DNA of 64,000 nt from Streptomyces diastatochromogenes (GCA_026913215.1 JAPTYK010000001.1:3534001-3598000), one strand, 5' to 3'; numbered from the stretch's first letter, positions 38,863 through 51,156 are shown. Made by a program: numbers and translations. Notes: generated from the sequence alone by a model not told the origin.

Positions 38863-39885
38863 CTACTTCAGCTTCGTGCCGGCCGAGCGCAGCGCGACAC
38901 AGGCCTCGCCGACGCGGGCGGCCATGCCGGCCTCGGCCAGCTTGCCCCAGGTGCGCGGGTCGTAGGTGGACTTCTTGCCGACCTCGCCGTCGACCTTCAG
39001 GACACCGTCGTAGTTGCGGAACATGTGGTCCACGACCGGGCGGGTGAAGGCGTACTGGGTGTCGGTGTCGAGGTTCATCTTCACGACGCCGTTCTCCAGC
39101 GCGGTGGCGATCTCCTCGGCCGTCGAGCCCGAGCCGCCGTGGAAGACGAAGTCGAACGGGTCGGCCTTGCCGAACTTCGCGGCGACACCGGCCTGGAGGT
39201 CCTTGAGGAGCTCGGGGCGGAGCACGACGTTGCCCGGCTTGTAGACGCCGTGGACGTTGCCGAAGGACGCGGCCAGCAGGTAGCGGCCCTTCTCGCCCAG
39301 GCCGAGGGCCTCGGCGGTGCGGATGGCGTCGTCGACGGTGGTGTACAGCTCGTCGTTGATCTCGTGGCTGACGCCGTCCTCCTCGCCGCCGGTCGGGGTG
39401 ATCTCGACCTCAAGGATGATCTTGGCGGCGGCGGCCTTCGCCAGCAGCTCCTGGCCGATGGCCAGGTTGTCGGCGAGGGTCTCGGCGGAGCCGTCCCACA
39501 TGTGCGACTGGAACAGCGGGTTCTCGCCCCGGGCGACGCGCTCGGCGGAGACCTCCAGGAGCGGGCGGACGTAGCCGTCCAGCTTGTCCTTCGGGCAGTG
39601 GTCGGTGTGGAGGGCGACCGTGATGTCGTACTTCGCGGCGACGATGTGCGCGAACTCGGCCAGGGCAACGGCGCCCGTGACCATGTCCTTGTTGTACTGA
39701 CCGCCCAGGAACTCGGCACCGCCGGTCGAGATCTGGATGATGCCGTCGCTCTCGGCCTCCGCGAAGCCGCGCAGCGCGGCGTGCAGGGTCTGGGACGAAG
39801 TCACGTTGATGGCCGGGTAGGCGAACTTGCCTGCCTTCGCCCGGTCGAGCATCTCGGTGTAGACCTCGGGGGTTGCGATGGGCAT
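38863..39885 (-). CDS. fba: Fructose-bisphosphate aldolase, class II
   Basis: Intact 340-aa zinc aldolase splitting fructose 1,6-bisphosphate into glyceraldehyde 3-phosphate and dihydroxyacetone phosphate. The VALHTDHC segment holds the catalytic Asp and first zinc His; EITPTGGEEDGVSHEIND, GNVHGVYKPGNVVLRPEL and FVFHGGSGSTAEEI give the remaining ligands and phosphate loops. Core glycolysis/gluconeogenesis. Transcribed away from the parS site. Confidence 0.97.
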   Translation of the reverse strand: MPIATPEVYTEMLDRAKAGKFAYPAINVTSSQTLHAALRGFAEAESDGIIQISTGGAEFLGGQYNKDMVTGAVALAEFAHIVAAKYDITVALHTDHCPKDKLDGYVRPLLEVSAERVARGENPLFQSHMWDGSAETLADNLAIGQELLAKAAAAKIILEVEITPTGGEEDGVSHEINDELYTTVDDAIRTAEALGLGEKGRYLLAASFGNVHGVYKPGNVVLRPELLKDLQAGVAAKFGKADPFDFVFHGGSGSTAEEIATALENGVVKMNLDTDTQYAFTRPVVDHMFRNYDGVLKVDGEVGKKSTYDPRTWGKLAEAGMAARVGEACVALRSAGTKLK

Positions 39886-40005
39886 TCGTCCGCTCCTTGT
39901 GATGTGCGGGGTGTGTGCGTTGCTGTCCCTGACCTAGGGGCGACGTCATCGTCGCGGCCCATCTTTCCAGACTCTTGTACGGGCTCCCACGGGCGCGGCA
40001 TGCCG

Positions 40006-40041
40006 AAGGGCGGGGTGTTTCACGTGAAACACCCCGCCCTT
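40006..40041. other. parS (ParB site) inside a perfect 36-bp palindrome
   Basis: The 16-mer TGTTTCACGTGAAACA at 40016-40031 is the canonical parS sequence (core GTTTCACGTGAAAC). It is extended by perfect 10-bp GC-rich arms (AAGGGCGGGG and complement) to a 36-bp palindrome in the 222-bp gap between pyrE and fba. Streptomyces chromosomes carry about 20 parS sites clustered around oriC; ParB bound here would help condense and segregate the origin region. The outer arms could also form a terminator hairpin behind pyrE. Confidence 0.93.
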
Positions 40042-40107
40042 GGGGAAAAACGCAGGTCAGGACCGTTCTGGCCGGGGTCCCGGACCTAAGTCACGACTTC
40101 GCGGCGG

Positions 40108-40655
40108 TTACGCCAGGCCGAGCTCGTCCAGCGCGTACGCGTAGAGGTACGGAACGCCCGCCGTGCCGCTGATCTTCTCGCCGGCTCCGGTGGCCCGGTC
40201 CACGATCGTGGCGACGGCGACGACCTCGGCGCCGGCCGCGCGGGCCGCCTCGACGGCGGTCAGCGGCGAGCCGCCGGTGGTGGAGGTGTCCTCGACGATC
40301 AGGACGCGACGGCCCTGATGTCCGGGCCCTCGACCTGGCGCTGCATGCCGTGGGCCTTGGCGGCCTTGCGGACGACGAAGGCGTCGAGGCGCTCGCCTCG
40401 CGCGGCGGCGGCGTGCAGCATCGAGGTCGCGACCGGGTCGGCGCCCAGCGTCAGGCCGCCGACCGCGTCGAAGTCGAGGTCCTTGGTCAGTTCGAGCATG
40501 ACCTGGCCGACCAGCGGCGAAGCCGCACCGTCCAGCGTGATCCGGCGCAGGTCCACGTAGTAGTCGGCTTCCAGACCCGAGGAGAGGGTCACCTTGCCGT
40601 GCACCACGGCCTTGTCCTTGATCTGCTGGAGCAGCTCAGCGCGTACGTCAGTCAT
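40108..40655 (-). CDS. pyrE: Orotate phosphoribosyltransferase (one frameshift)
   Basis: Converts orotate and PRPP to OMP in pyrimidine synthesis. Restoring one G near 40313 (CAGGGCC to CAGGGGCC) yields 182 aa with the PRPP motif VLIVEDTSTTGGS intact. N-terminal AVVHGKVTLSSGLEADYYVD and the VRKAAKAHGMQRQVEGPDI segment are normal. Without the base the protein stops 5 residues after GPDIR, before the PRPP site, so an error in the sequence is the likeliest reading. Confidence 0.94.
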
Positions 40656-40665
40656 GCCCCTGAGC

Positions 40666-41456
40666 TTAAAGCCGTCGCCAGCTCCAGGTGCTCCCGACCT
40701 CCAGGGGGTCGATGGGGGTGACCAGGCGCGGGTGGGTGTTGAGGCCGTTCGGCGGGCCGGACTGCGGCTCGACGCAGACCGCCTCGGCCTGCTCGTCGTA
40801 GATCACGACCCACTCGGCGCGGCTGGCGACCTTCAGCTCCAGCTCCTCCGGCCAGGTGAGGGTGACGTCGACGCCGTCGGGCATGCCGAAGCAGTCGTCC
40901 CAGGGGCCGGGGAGGGGGTCGATGCGGCGGCCGGTGGGGAGGTGGTCGTCCCCGCGCTCCTCCTGCCAGGCGGGCGTGAAGTCGATCCGCACGTCCTGTC
41001 CGCCCTGCCCGAGGTTGCGCAGGAACCAGGGTGCCAGCCGGCCTGCGCCGGGAAGGAGTCGTCGTAGGTCTCGACGCCGAAGCGGAGGGTGAGGGAGTCC
41101 TCGGACAGCTCGAAGACCTGGGTGACCCGGCCCTTGTACGGCCAGGGGTCGCCGAGCTCGCAGGTGAACACGGCCTCGGTCGCGGAGGTCCGGGCGGTCT
41201 TCCAGGCGATGTCCCGCACGGTGCCGTGGATGGCGTGCGGGGGCGCGGTGACGGGCAGCTGGTGCGTGGTGGCACCGTTGCGGAAGCGGCCCAGCGCGGT
41301 CCGGCCGCACCAGGGCACCATCGGGAAGCTTCCGTACCGCTCGCCCTGGCGCAGCACCTCGGTGCCGCCGATGCGCAGGCTCTCGATCCGGCAGCCGTGG
41401 TCGGGGTTGATGGTCAACTCGGCGTCGCCCGCCGTCAGTCGCGTCTGCGTGGTCAC
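40666..41456 (-). CDS. Aldose 1-epimerase family protein (one frameshift)
   Basis: A 263-aa galactose-mutarotase-like fold after restoring one base near 41045. Visible: NPDHGCRIESLRIGGTEVL, MVPWCGRTALGRFRNGATTH, HAIHGTVRDIAWK (the catalytic His region) and CVEPQSGPPNGLNTHPRLV (catalytic Glu). The family interconverts sugar anomers; some members act on phosphosugars. It ends 11 bp from the pyrE start, so the two may be co-transcribed. Confidence 0.85.
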
Positions 41457-41485
41457 GCTCCGACCCTAGCCGGGCCGGGGCCGTT

Positions 41486-42496
41486 TCACCGACGGCGGCG
41501 CAAGGCCCGGCCGACGACGACGGCGGAGGCCAGCGCGAGGGCCGCCGCCGGGGCGATCCAGCGCAGGGTGGCGCCGGCGCTCGACGTCTCGGGGGCGGGG
41601 ACGGGGCGTACCGGCCGCGCGGCGGGCGTGGTCGACTCCTCGGCGCTCCGCCCGATCATCGTCCGGCGGGCGTGGGCGGCCTCGGCGGCGGGCTGCGGGC
41701 GGGGAACTCGATCGGGGTGTCGACGAGCCCCTCCCCAGGACCTCGCCCAGTCCGTCACCCGATCCGTCGCCCGGTCCGTCCCCAGGCCCTCGCCGAAGTC
41801 CTCGCCGAGGAAGGGGTCGAGGGAGGCCGGCGGCACCGGTCCGCCGGAGGCGGAGGCCCGTCCCGGGGGCTCCTCGACGCCGTCGTCGACCCCGTCGTCA
41901 TCGGAGTCGGAATCGGCATCGGGGCCGGAGTCGGCATCGGCGTCGGCGTCGGCATCGATGCCGTCGTCGGAATCGGCAGAGGTGCCGGAGGCGGGGCGGT
42001 AGCGGTAGCGGTGTCGGTGCCAGTGGCAGTGGCAGTGGCGGCATCGGTGTCCGTGGCGTCCTCGGGCCGCTCCTCCGCGAGCGCGGCCACCGCCTCCACG
42101 AACTTGTCGAGGAGCTTGGCGCCCGTCGCGGAGCGCGCCGCGTCCGTCGCCTCGGCGAGCCGGCCGGCCGCCGTGAGGGCGCCGGTGAAGCTGAGGCTCG
42201 TGCCCTCGGCCAGCGGGGTGAGGACGACGGTGAGGGACAGCTCGGCCGAGCCTTGCCCCGGGCCTCGGTGCCTCGCCCTCGTAGGTGATGGCGCCGTCCC
42301 GCTCGATGACCCGCAGGGCGCCCCGGTAGGTGATGGTGTTGCCGCCGACCCGCACCTTGAGGCGGCCCGTGAGGGGGCCGGCCTCCGCGTCGGCGTCCTG
42401 CTGGAGACCGGGCACGCAGCGCACCACGCGGGCCGGGTCCGCGAGCGTCGCGCGCAGGGCCTCGGCCGGGACGGGAACGAACACCTCATGCTCCAT
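41486..42496 (-). CDS. CoxG-like SRPBCC protein with repeat linker and C-terminal TM (frameshifted)
   Basis: N-terminal CoxG/SRPBCC domain of about 155 residues (MEHEVFVPVPAEALRATLAD, VKVRVGGNTITYRGALRVIE, SLSFTGALTAAGRLAEATDA), then a long Asp/Ala/Ser repeat (DADADADADSGPDADSDSDD in one frame), and a C-terminal TM followed by Arg (PAAALALASAVVVGRALRRRR). CoxG proteins are linked to maturation or membrane docking of CO dehydrogenase-type enzymes, but no cox genes are nearby. Breaks near 42260 and 41740 plus uncertainty within the repeat make the linker reading provisional. Confidence 0.65.
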   Translation of the reverse strand: MEHEVFVPVPAEALRATLADPARVVRCVPGLQQDADAEAGPLTGRLKVRVGGNTITYRGALRVIERDGAITYEGEAPRPGARLGRAVPHRRPHPAGRGHEPQLHRRPHGGRPARRGDGRGALRDGRQAPRQVRGGGGRARGGAARGRHGHRCRHCHCHWHRHRYRYRPASGTSADSDDGIDADADADADSGPDADSDSDDDGVDDGVEEPPGRASASGGPVPPASLDPFLGEDFGEGLGTDRATDRVTDWARSWGGARRHPDRVPRPQPAAEAAHARRTMIGRSAEESTTPAARPVRPVPAPETSSAGATLRWIAPAAALALASAVVVGRALRRRR

Positions 42497-42554
42497 GGAA
42501 GCCGAGCCTACTCAGGGCGGGGCGCGGCGTCGCCTGTTTGCGCCGGGTGGCGGG

Positions 42555-44257
42555 TCAGGCCCCGTACCGGGGTGCACCAGGGTCGAGGGCGGCGGTTCGG
42601 CTCCCGGGTGCGTTCGGCGCGGCGCGCCGCGCGCCCAGGGTCCCGGGGCCGAGCGAGCGCAGCCGGGGCGCGTCGGGGCGAGGCCGAGGGCGGGCGGCCG
42701 GTCGCCCCGTACGGCCAGGAGGAAGCCCCAGTCCCCGGTCCCCGCTCCGTGCCGCCGGTGCGGTCGGCGCGGTCGGGTCCGGCGGCGAAGCCGGGTGCGG
42801 CCGCCCGCGCTGTACGGGCGGGTCGCGAAGCCGGCGGCGCGCAGGGTGGCGTCGACGGTCCAGTAGGTGCGGGGCCGGTCGGTGGCCGATCCGGCGTGCA
42901 CGGCGAACCGTCCGGAGTCGTCGAGGACTCCGGCCACCAGGCCGTAGAACTCCTCCGAGTAGAGCTTGGTGCTGGGGGTGATCCCCGGGTCGGGCAGATC
43001 GGAGATCACCACGTCGTACCGTTCCTGCAGACGATCGGTGGCGCCCCTCAGCCAGCGGAAGGCGTCCGCGTAGACGACGTGGACGCGGGGGTCGCGGAAG
43101 GCCTGGGCGTTGAGCGCGGAGAGCGCCGGGTCCGTGCGGGCGAGGCGGACGACGCCCGGGTCGAGTTCGACGACGGTGACGGAGCGGACCCCGGCGTAGC
43201 GCAGGACCTCGCGGGCGGCCATGCCGTCGCCGCCGCCGACGATCAGCACGCGCGCGTGCGGGCCGTTCATCGCGGGGTGGACGAGGGCCTCGTGGTAGCG
43301 GTACTCGTCCCGGCCGGAGACCCGGAGGCGTCCGTCGAGGAACAGGTCGGGCGGCTCCGCGCGGCCCCCGGTCACGACGACCTCCTGGAGGTCGGTGTGG
43401 ACGGCGACCCGCACCCGCTCCCCGTACACGGCCCGGCGCGCGGCCTGTTCGAAGTCGTCGACGAGGACGGTCGCGGTGGCGAGGACGGCGAGGACGCCCA
43501 CGTTCACCGCGACGAGCAGCGCGCGGGACCGCCGGGTCAGGTCGTGGCGGAAGACCCAGAGGACCAGGCCGCCGCCCGCGACGGCGTTGACCGCGCCGGT
43601 GACGAGCGCGCCGGTGAGCTGGCCGAGCCAGGGCAGCAGCAGGAAGGGGAAGGCGAGGCCGCCGACGAGCGCGCCGACGTAGTCGGCGGCGAAGAGGTCG
43701 GCGACCGTCCCGGCGGCGTCCTGCTCCCCGGGCGGGGCCTGCCGTCCGGCCCGCCCGACCCGTGCCTTCGCCGGGGTGCCGTCCCCCGGGGAGCCTCGTC
43801 CAGGCCGCTGTATGAGCGACATCAGGAGCGGGATCTCGGCGCCGATGAGCACGCCGATCGCGAGCGAGAACGCCACCAGGACGTACCGCGATTCGCCGAG
43901 CCAGGCGAAGGCCGCGTACAGCACCATCGCCGAGCAGCCGCCGATCAGGGCGAGCCCGGCCTCGACCAGGCCGAAGCCGACGGCGGCCCGGCAGCGCAGC
44001 CGCTTGGCGAGGAGCGAGCCGACGCCCATCGCGAAGACCATCACGGAGAGCACGACGGAGGCCTGGGTGACCGAGTCGCCGATCAAGTAGGACGCGAGGG
44101 CGACCAGTTCGAGTTCGTAGACCAGGCCGCAGGCGGCGCAGACGAAGACGACCGCGAGGACCGGGAACCGCACCGCGTCGCGCGGCGGCCGCACGGACCG
44201 CCGCGGGGGCGGCCGGCGCACCCTCTTGGGTGGCATGGTCACGGTCGGCTCGATCAT
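42555..44257 (-). CDS. Membrane spermidine synthase-like protein (C-terminal frameshifts)
   Basis: About 567 aa. The N-terminal half holds six or seven TMs (FPVLAVVFVCAACGLVYELE, SYLIGDSVTQASVVLSVMVF), and the C-terminal half is a SpeE-type aminopropyltransferase fold with LFLDGRLRVSGRDEYRYHEA, VLIVGGGDGMAAREVLRY, VTVVELDPGVVRLART and VVISDLPDPGITPSTKLYSE. Many actinobacteria have this membrane-fused form; its substrate is unproven. The frame is sound to WGFLLA; after that two or more lost bases are inferred, giving an end like STLVHPRYGA with TGA at 42555-42557. Confidence 0.8.
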
Positions 44258-44330
44258 GCCGTAACGCTACGTCACGACCGCCACACCCTTGTCACCCACA
44301 CGAGTGCACATGGGGCTCCGGGAGGGCGCA

Positions 44331-44849
44331 TCAGAGCGTTGCGGGCATACGTGCGCCGATGCGGGTCCTGGTCACCACCAACTGCCCCTCCTGCGGGTAG
44401 GCGTGCCAGGTGCGCCACCGCACCTGGCCCTCGTGGCGCTGGGCGAGCATCGCCGTGAAGGCGTGCGGGGAGCCGGGGAAGGTCCCCGCGAGTCCGTTGG
44501 GGTGGTCGGCGACGAGCGCGAGGAGCTCCTGCGCGCGGCCCGCGAAGGCGCCCTGCGACATCGTCTCGACGCGCGCCGCGAATTCGTACTCCCATTCGTC
44601 GACGCGCTTGGACACGCCGAGCGGGAGCGGGGTGCTGCTGCCCGGCATGCAGGCCACGGTCTCCGAGCAGCGGCGCCCCTCCTCCTCCAGGAGGACCTGA
44701 TGGGAGGCGCCGAGCAGCCTCAACTGGAGCTTGGCGCCGGAGAGTTCGAGATCGAGCACGGCGAGCGCGGGCAGCGGCTCACGCCCGAGGGCCCAGGCCA
44801 GGTCGGCCGCGCGCGTATCGGTGTAGGAGGTCTTCAGGGTGGTGAGCAT
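44331..44849 (-). CDS. DUF2617 protein
   Basis: A 172-aa intact protein (MLTTLKTSYTDTRAADLAWA ... QLRLLGASHQVLLEEEGRRC ... MSQGAFAGRAQELLALVADH). DUF2617 is an actinobacterial family of unknown function. Start at ATG 44849 by family N-terminus; no signal peptide. Confidence 0.85.
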   Translation of the reverse strand: MLTTLKTSYTDTRAADLAWALGREPLPALAVLDLELSGAKLQLRLLGASHQVLLEEEGRRCSETVACMPGSSTPLPLGVSKRVDEWEYEFAARVETMSQGAFAGRAQELLALVADHPNGLAGTFPGSPHAFTAMLAQRHEGQVRWRTWHAYPQEGQLVVTRTRIGARMPATL

Positions 44850-45065
44850 GGGTCGGCTCCGCAAACACGGTTTGACGGGTGGGCCGGGGGCGCCCCGGAG
44901 AAGGTTCTGCGGGAGTGGGGAATCGCCGGCTCGGGTCCACACACGGTCCGAGGGCTGTCTCTGTCAGGAGCGAGAGAACCACGGACGCCGGGCGACTCGC
45001 AGCGTTTTTACCCAACTTGCTGTGTTTTCCAACCCCTTCGGGGCCCCCACAGTTCACTTGTTCAC

Positions 45066-45291
45066 TCAGCTGCCGCCGCCACAGCCACCCCCGCCACAGC
45101 CGGACCCGCAGGAGCTGCCGCCGCAGGAGCTGCCGCCGCCACAGCCGCCCCGCCACCGCCGTCGGCCCAGCTGCTGCCGCCGCTCCCCGTCCGCCGCGCC
45201 GCCCGCCGCGCCGCTTGCTCCCGCCCTTCCGGCCGCCGCTGATCAGGGCGATGACGATCACCGCGATGACGATGAAGATGAAGAATCCCAT
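45066..45291 (-). CDS. Small membrane-anchored Gly/Cys-rich protein (frameshifted)
   Basis: About 75 aa after restoring two bases. An N-terminal TM (MGFFIFIVIAVIVIALISGG) is followed by a basic cluster (RKGGSKRRGG) and SSWADGGGG, then a tail of short Gly/Ser spacers between six Cys (CGGGSSCGGSSCGSGCGGGG and CGGGS at the end). The Cys spacing is close to C-x5-C-x4-C-x3-C-x5-C. No homologous function is known to me. The tail could bind metal or form a thiol-rich surface; it faces the cytoplasm if the positive-inside rule holds for the basic cluster. Confidence 0.6.
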
Positions 45292-45382
45292 CTGTACTAC
45301 CCCCGTTCGTCTGTGCGAGGGGGATTCCCGGTCCGCCGCCCCGCCAAAGCGCACTTGAGCAAGTCCAGAGCTTGGCCGCAGG

Positions 45383-46561
45383 ATGACGGTCATGACACGA
45401 CCGCTGCTCAATCGCCGCCTCGCCGAGTTCGGGACGACGATCTTCGCCGAGATGTCCGCGCTCGCCGCCAGGACCGGGTCGATCAACCTCGGCCAGGGCT
45501 TCCCCGACACCGACGGCCCGGAGGAGATCCGGGAGGCGGCGGTCCGCGCCCTGCGGGACGGCCGCGGCAACCAGTACCCGCCCGGCCCCGGCGTCCCCGA
45601 ACTGCGGTCGGCCGTCGCCGACCACCAGCGGGAGCGGTACGGCCTCGCGTACGACCCCGACACGGAGGTCCTCGTCACGGCGGGCGCCACCGAGGCCATC
45701 GCGGCGGCCCTGCTCGCCCTGGTCGAGCCGGGCGACGAGGTCATCGCCCTGGAGCCGTACTACGACTCGTACGCGGCCTGCATCGCGATGGCCGGCGGCA
45801 GCCGGGTCCCCGTCACCCTCCGCCCCCACGAGGGCTCCTACGTCCTCGACCTCGACGAGCTGCGGGCCGCCGTCACCGACCGGACCCGGCTGATCCTGCT
45901 CAACACCCCGCACAACCCCACCGGCACGGTCCTCACCCGCGCCGAACTGACCGCCGTCGCCGAGCTCGCGATCGAACGGGACCTGCTGGTCGTCACGGAC
46001 GAGGTGTACGAACACCTGGTCTTCGACGGGGCCGAGCACCTCCCGATCGCGAGCCTCCCCGGGATGCGCGGGCGCACGGTCACCATCGGCTCGGCCGGCA
46101 AGACCTTCTCCTTCACCGGCTGGAAGGTCGGCTGGATCACCGCGAGCCCCGAGCTGACCTCCGCCGTCCGCTCGGCCAAGCAGTTCCTCACGTACGTCTC
46201 CTCGGGCCCCTTCCAGTACGCGGTCGCCGAGGCCCTGCGCCTCCCGGCCGCCTACTTCGAGGGCCTGCGCGCCGACCTGGGCGCCAAGCGGGACCTGCTG
46301 AGCGAGGGCCTCGCGCAGGCGGGCTTCGAGGTCTACCGGCCGTCCGGCACCTACTTCGTCACCACCGACATCCGCCCCCTCGGCGCCACCGACGGCTTCG
46401 CCTTCTGCCGCTCCCTGCCGGAGCGCGCCGGGGTCGTCGCCATCCCCAACGCCGTCTTCTACGACCACCGCGAGGAAGGCGCCCCCTTTGTCCGTTTTGC
46501 CTTCTGCAAGAAGACCGAGGTCCTGGAGGAGGCCGTCTCGCGCCTGAAGCGGCTCGGCTGA
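45383..46561 (+). CDS. Class I aminotransferase (kynurenine/DapC-like)
   Basis: Intact 392-aa PLP enzyme. Substrate loop SINLGQGFPDTDGPEEIREA, GNQYPPGPGVPELRSAVADH, NTPHNPTGTVLTRAEL, cofactor Asp in VVTDEVYEHLVFDG and the PLP lysine in GSAGKTFSFTGWKVGW. This pattern matches the kynurenine aminotransferase/methionine aminotransferase group, also seen in N-succinyl-DAP aminotransferases. It is 10 kb from the kyn operon on the opposite strand, so a shared pathway is only a possibility. Confidence 0.88.
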   Translation: MTVMTRPLLNRRLAEFGTTIFAEMSALAARTGSINLGQGFPDTDGPEEIREAAVRALRDGRGNQYPPGPGVPELRSAVADHQRERYGLAYDPDTEVLVTAGATEAIAAALLALVEPGDEVIALEPYYDSYAACIAMAGGSRVPVTLRPHEGSYVLDLDELRAAVTDRTRLILLNTPHNPTGTVLTRAELTAVAELAIERDLLVVTDEVYEHLVFDGAEHLPIASLPGMRGRTVTIGSAGKTFSFTGWKVGWITASPELTSAVRSAKQFLTYVSSGPFQYAVAEALRLPAAYFEGLRADLGAKRDLLSEGLAQAGFEVYRPSGTYFVTTDIRPLGATDGFAFCRSLPERAGVVAIPNAVFYDHREEGAPFVRFAFCKKTEVLEEAVSRLKRLG

Positions 46562-46633
46562 ACCACCGGGGCGTTCACCCGGCCGGGGGTGTGCCCGCGC
46601 GCGCCCCCCGGGCGCCGGGACGATCGTCGGGTA

Positions 46634-46660
46634 GACCGATTTACCGGGTAAAGATCGGTC
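46634..46660. other. Interrupted inverted repeat upstream of GT-C gene
   Basis: GACCGAT (46634-46640) and ATCGGTC (46654-46660) enclose a second pair, TTACC/GGTAA, giving a 27-bp interrupted dyad 22 bp before the glycosyltransferase start. It could be a terminator for the aminotransferase or an operator. Confidence 0.45.
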
Positions 46661-46682
46661 TCCCCGCGCCCGGAGGTGCACC

Positions 46683-47868
46683 CTGTCCGCCGAGACACTC
46701 GACCGCCCGGCGGCCCCGCCGGTCGCGGTCCGCAACGGGCCCCGCGCCCCGGACCGGGGCCCCTGCGCCGGGCGGTCCCCGCGCTCGGCCTCTTCGCCGC
46801 CGCCCGGCTCACCGGACTGCTCGTCCTCACCCTGTGGGCCCGGCACTCCGGCCGCTCGCCCCGGGCGCTCCTGGCGACCTCCTGGGACTCCGAGTGGTAC
46901 GCCGGGATCGCCGCGCACGGCTACGGGCGCGTCCTCCACGGCGCCCACGGCATGGTCCTGGACGACCTGGCCTTCTTCCCGCTCTACCCGGCGCTCGTCC
47001 GCGCCGTGACCACCCTGCTGCCGGTCACCGGCGGCACCGCCGGACTGCTGCTCTCCTGGCTCGCCGCCGGAGCCGCCGCCTGGGGCGTCTACCTGGTCGG
47101 GGAGCGGCTGCGCGGCCGCCGGACCGCGACCGTGCTCGTCCTCCTGTGGGGCCTGCTGCCGCACTCGGTCGTGCTGACCATGGCCTACACCGAACCGGTG
47201 ATGACCGCGTTCGCCGCCTGGGCGCTGTACGCGCTGCTCACCCGGCGGTGGACGGCGGCAGCCGTCCTCGCGGTCCTCGCCGGGCTGACCCGGCCGAACG
47301 GGTCGCGGTCGCCGCCGCCGTCCTGACCGCCGTCGGCTGCGAGCTGTGGCGGACCCGGGGCCGGTGCGGGCCGCGCGTCTGGGCGGCGGGCCTGCTCGCG
47401 CCGGCGGGCTGGCTCGCGTACGTGCTCTGGGTGGGCGTCCGCAGAAACGATCCGCTCGGCGGCTACTTCGCGGTGCAGGCCGGCTGGACCTCCCGCTTCG
47501 ACCTCGGCAGGGGCGCCCTCGTCTTCGTACGGGACATGCTGAGCGGCACCACGCAGTTCGGCTTCGCGATGGCCCTGCTCCTCACCGGCGCGGCGGTGCT
47601 GCTCTTCGCGCTCCTCGTGTCCGGGGAGCGGCCCCCGGCGCCCGTGCTGGCCTACACGGCGGTGCTCGTGCTGATCACCGTCGGCGGCTCGGGCTTCTTC
47701 GAGTCGAAGCCGCGCTTCCTGCTCCCGGCCTTCCCGCTGCTGCTGCCGCTCGCGGCCGCGCTGATGAAAGCCCGGCCGAGGGCCGCGATCCTGGTGGTCG
47801 CGGCCCTGGCCGGGCTGTCGTTCTGCTACGGGGCGTACGCCCTGACGCTCGCGCGCATGGCGATCTGA
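46683..47868 (+). CDS. GT-C mannosyltransferase family membrane protein (frameshifted)
   Basis: About 395 aa with ten or so TMs (AVPALGLFAAARLTGLLVL, LLLSWLAAGAAAWGVYLVG, AMALLLTGAAVLLFALLVSG). The periplasmic motif TSWDSEWYAGIAAHGYGRV is characteristic of PIG-V-like mannosyltransferases that use polyprenyl-phosphate mannose. A GGAGG at 46672-46676 is best spaced for a CTG start at 46683 (SAETLDRPAAPPVAVRNG); a GTG at 46676 overlaps the Shine-Dalgarno itself. Breaks near 46765 and 47298 each fit one lost base. Confidence 0.75.
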
Positions 47869-47890
47869 GCCGCCGGGGGTACGGAGGGGC

Positions 47891-48426
47891 CTACGCCTCC
47901 TCGTCGCCCTCGGCCTTCTCCTCGGAGGACTCCAGGCCGAACTGCTCGACGATCCACTTGTCGAACTCGATGGAGGCGCGGACCCAGCTGACCGTGGAGG
48001 ACACGAAGTGCTCCAGGGAGACGCCGGTGCCGATCAGCATCTGCGCCTCGCCGATGAGGCGGAGGGTGGCGGAGCCGTCCTCCTCCTCGTGCAGGTGCGT
48101 GTACACCTTGGGCCACAGGGTGCGGCGGTTCCAGTCGTCGATCGCGTCGAGGATCTTCGCCCGGTCGTCGGCGGCGTGCGGACGGTCGTAGAACGTCCGC
48201 ACCGAGAAGACCTGCTGCTCGCCCTCGCCGCGGAACATGAAGTACGTGCGGAACTCCTCCCACGGCGCCGCGAGGTCACCCTCGTCGTCGACGACGTACT
48301 TGAGTTCCATCTGCTCGAGGAGCTGCTTGACGAGGTCCTGGTCGGGGACGACGGGGCCCGCCGGTCCTGCGGCCTGAGGCTGGGGCTGGCCCCGAAATTC
48401 GGAATCGAGGACGGGTCGATGCTCAC
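47891..48426 (-). CDS. YbjN-domain protein (one frameshift)
   Basis: A 178-aa protein after restoring one G near 48393. With it the GTG at 48426 (AAGGGA at proper spacing) reads SIDPSSIPNFGGQPQPQAAG and joins the YbjN/T3SS-chaperone-like domain (DLVKQLLEQMELKYVVDDEG, RTLWPKVYTHLHEEEDGSAT, SLEHFVSSTVSWVRASIEFD), ending in an acidic tail. The family is widespread in actinobacteria; its role is unclear. Without the correction the apparent start would lie upstream at an ATG fused to its own Shine-Dalgarno. Confidence 0.83.
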
Positions 48427-48565
48427 CGTGTATTTCCCTTCGTACGGATGTCGCCATCCTCCCCATGCCGGGCGGTACGTGGCAAGCCCCACCGCCCGCG
48501 ATCCGCTGCGGGCTGACAAGATCCCGCCGTCGGCGGTGGGGCCCGGCCGGGCCGTCGGACGGACC

Positions 48566-51156
<2,591 letters not shown>

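Noticed and set aside
39886..40107. Small gene between fba and pyrE
   Set aside because: Only short, poorly coded frames; the region is better explained by promoter DNA and the parS palindrome.
40299..40655. Truncated pyrE pseudogene
   Set aside because: The missing C-terminus continues directly downstream after a one-base correction, so it is not degraded.
44879..45358. 159-codon plus-strand protein opposite the Gly/Cys-rich gene
   Set aside because: It is His/Arg/Pro-rich antisense of Gly/Cys codons and lacks a ribosome site.
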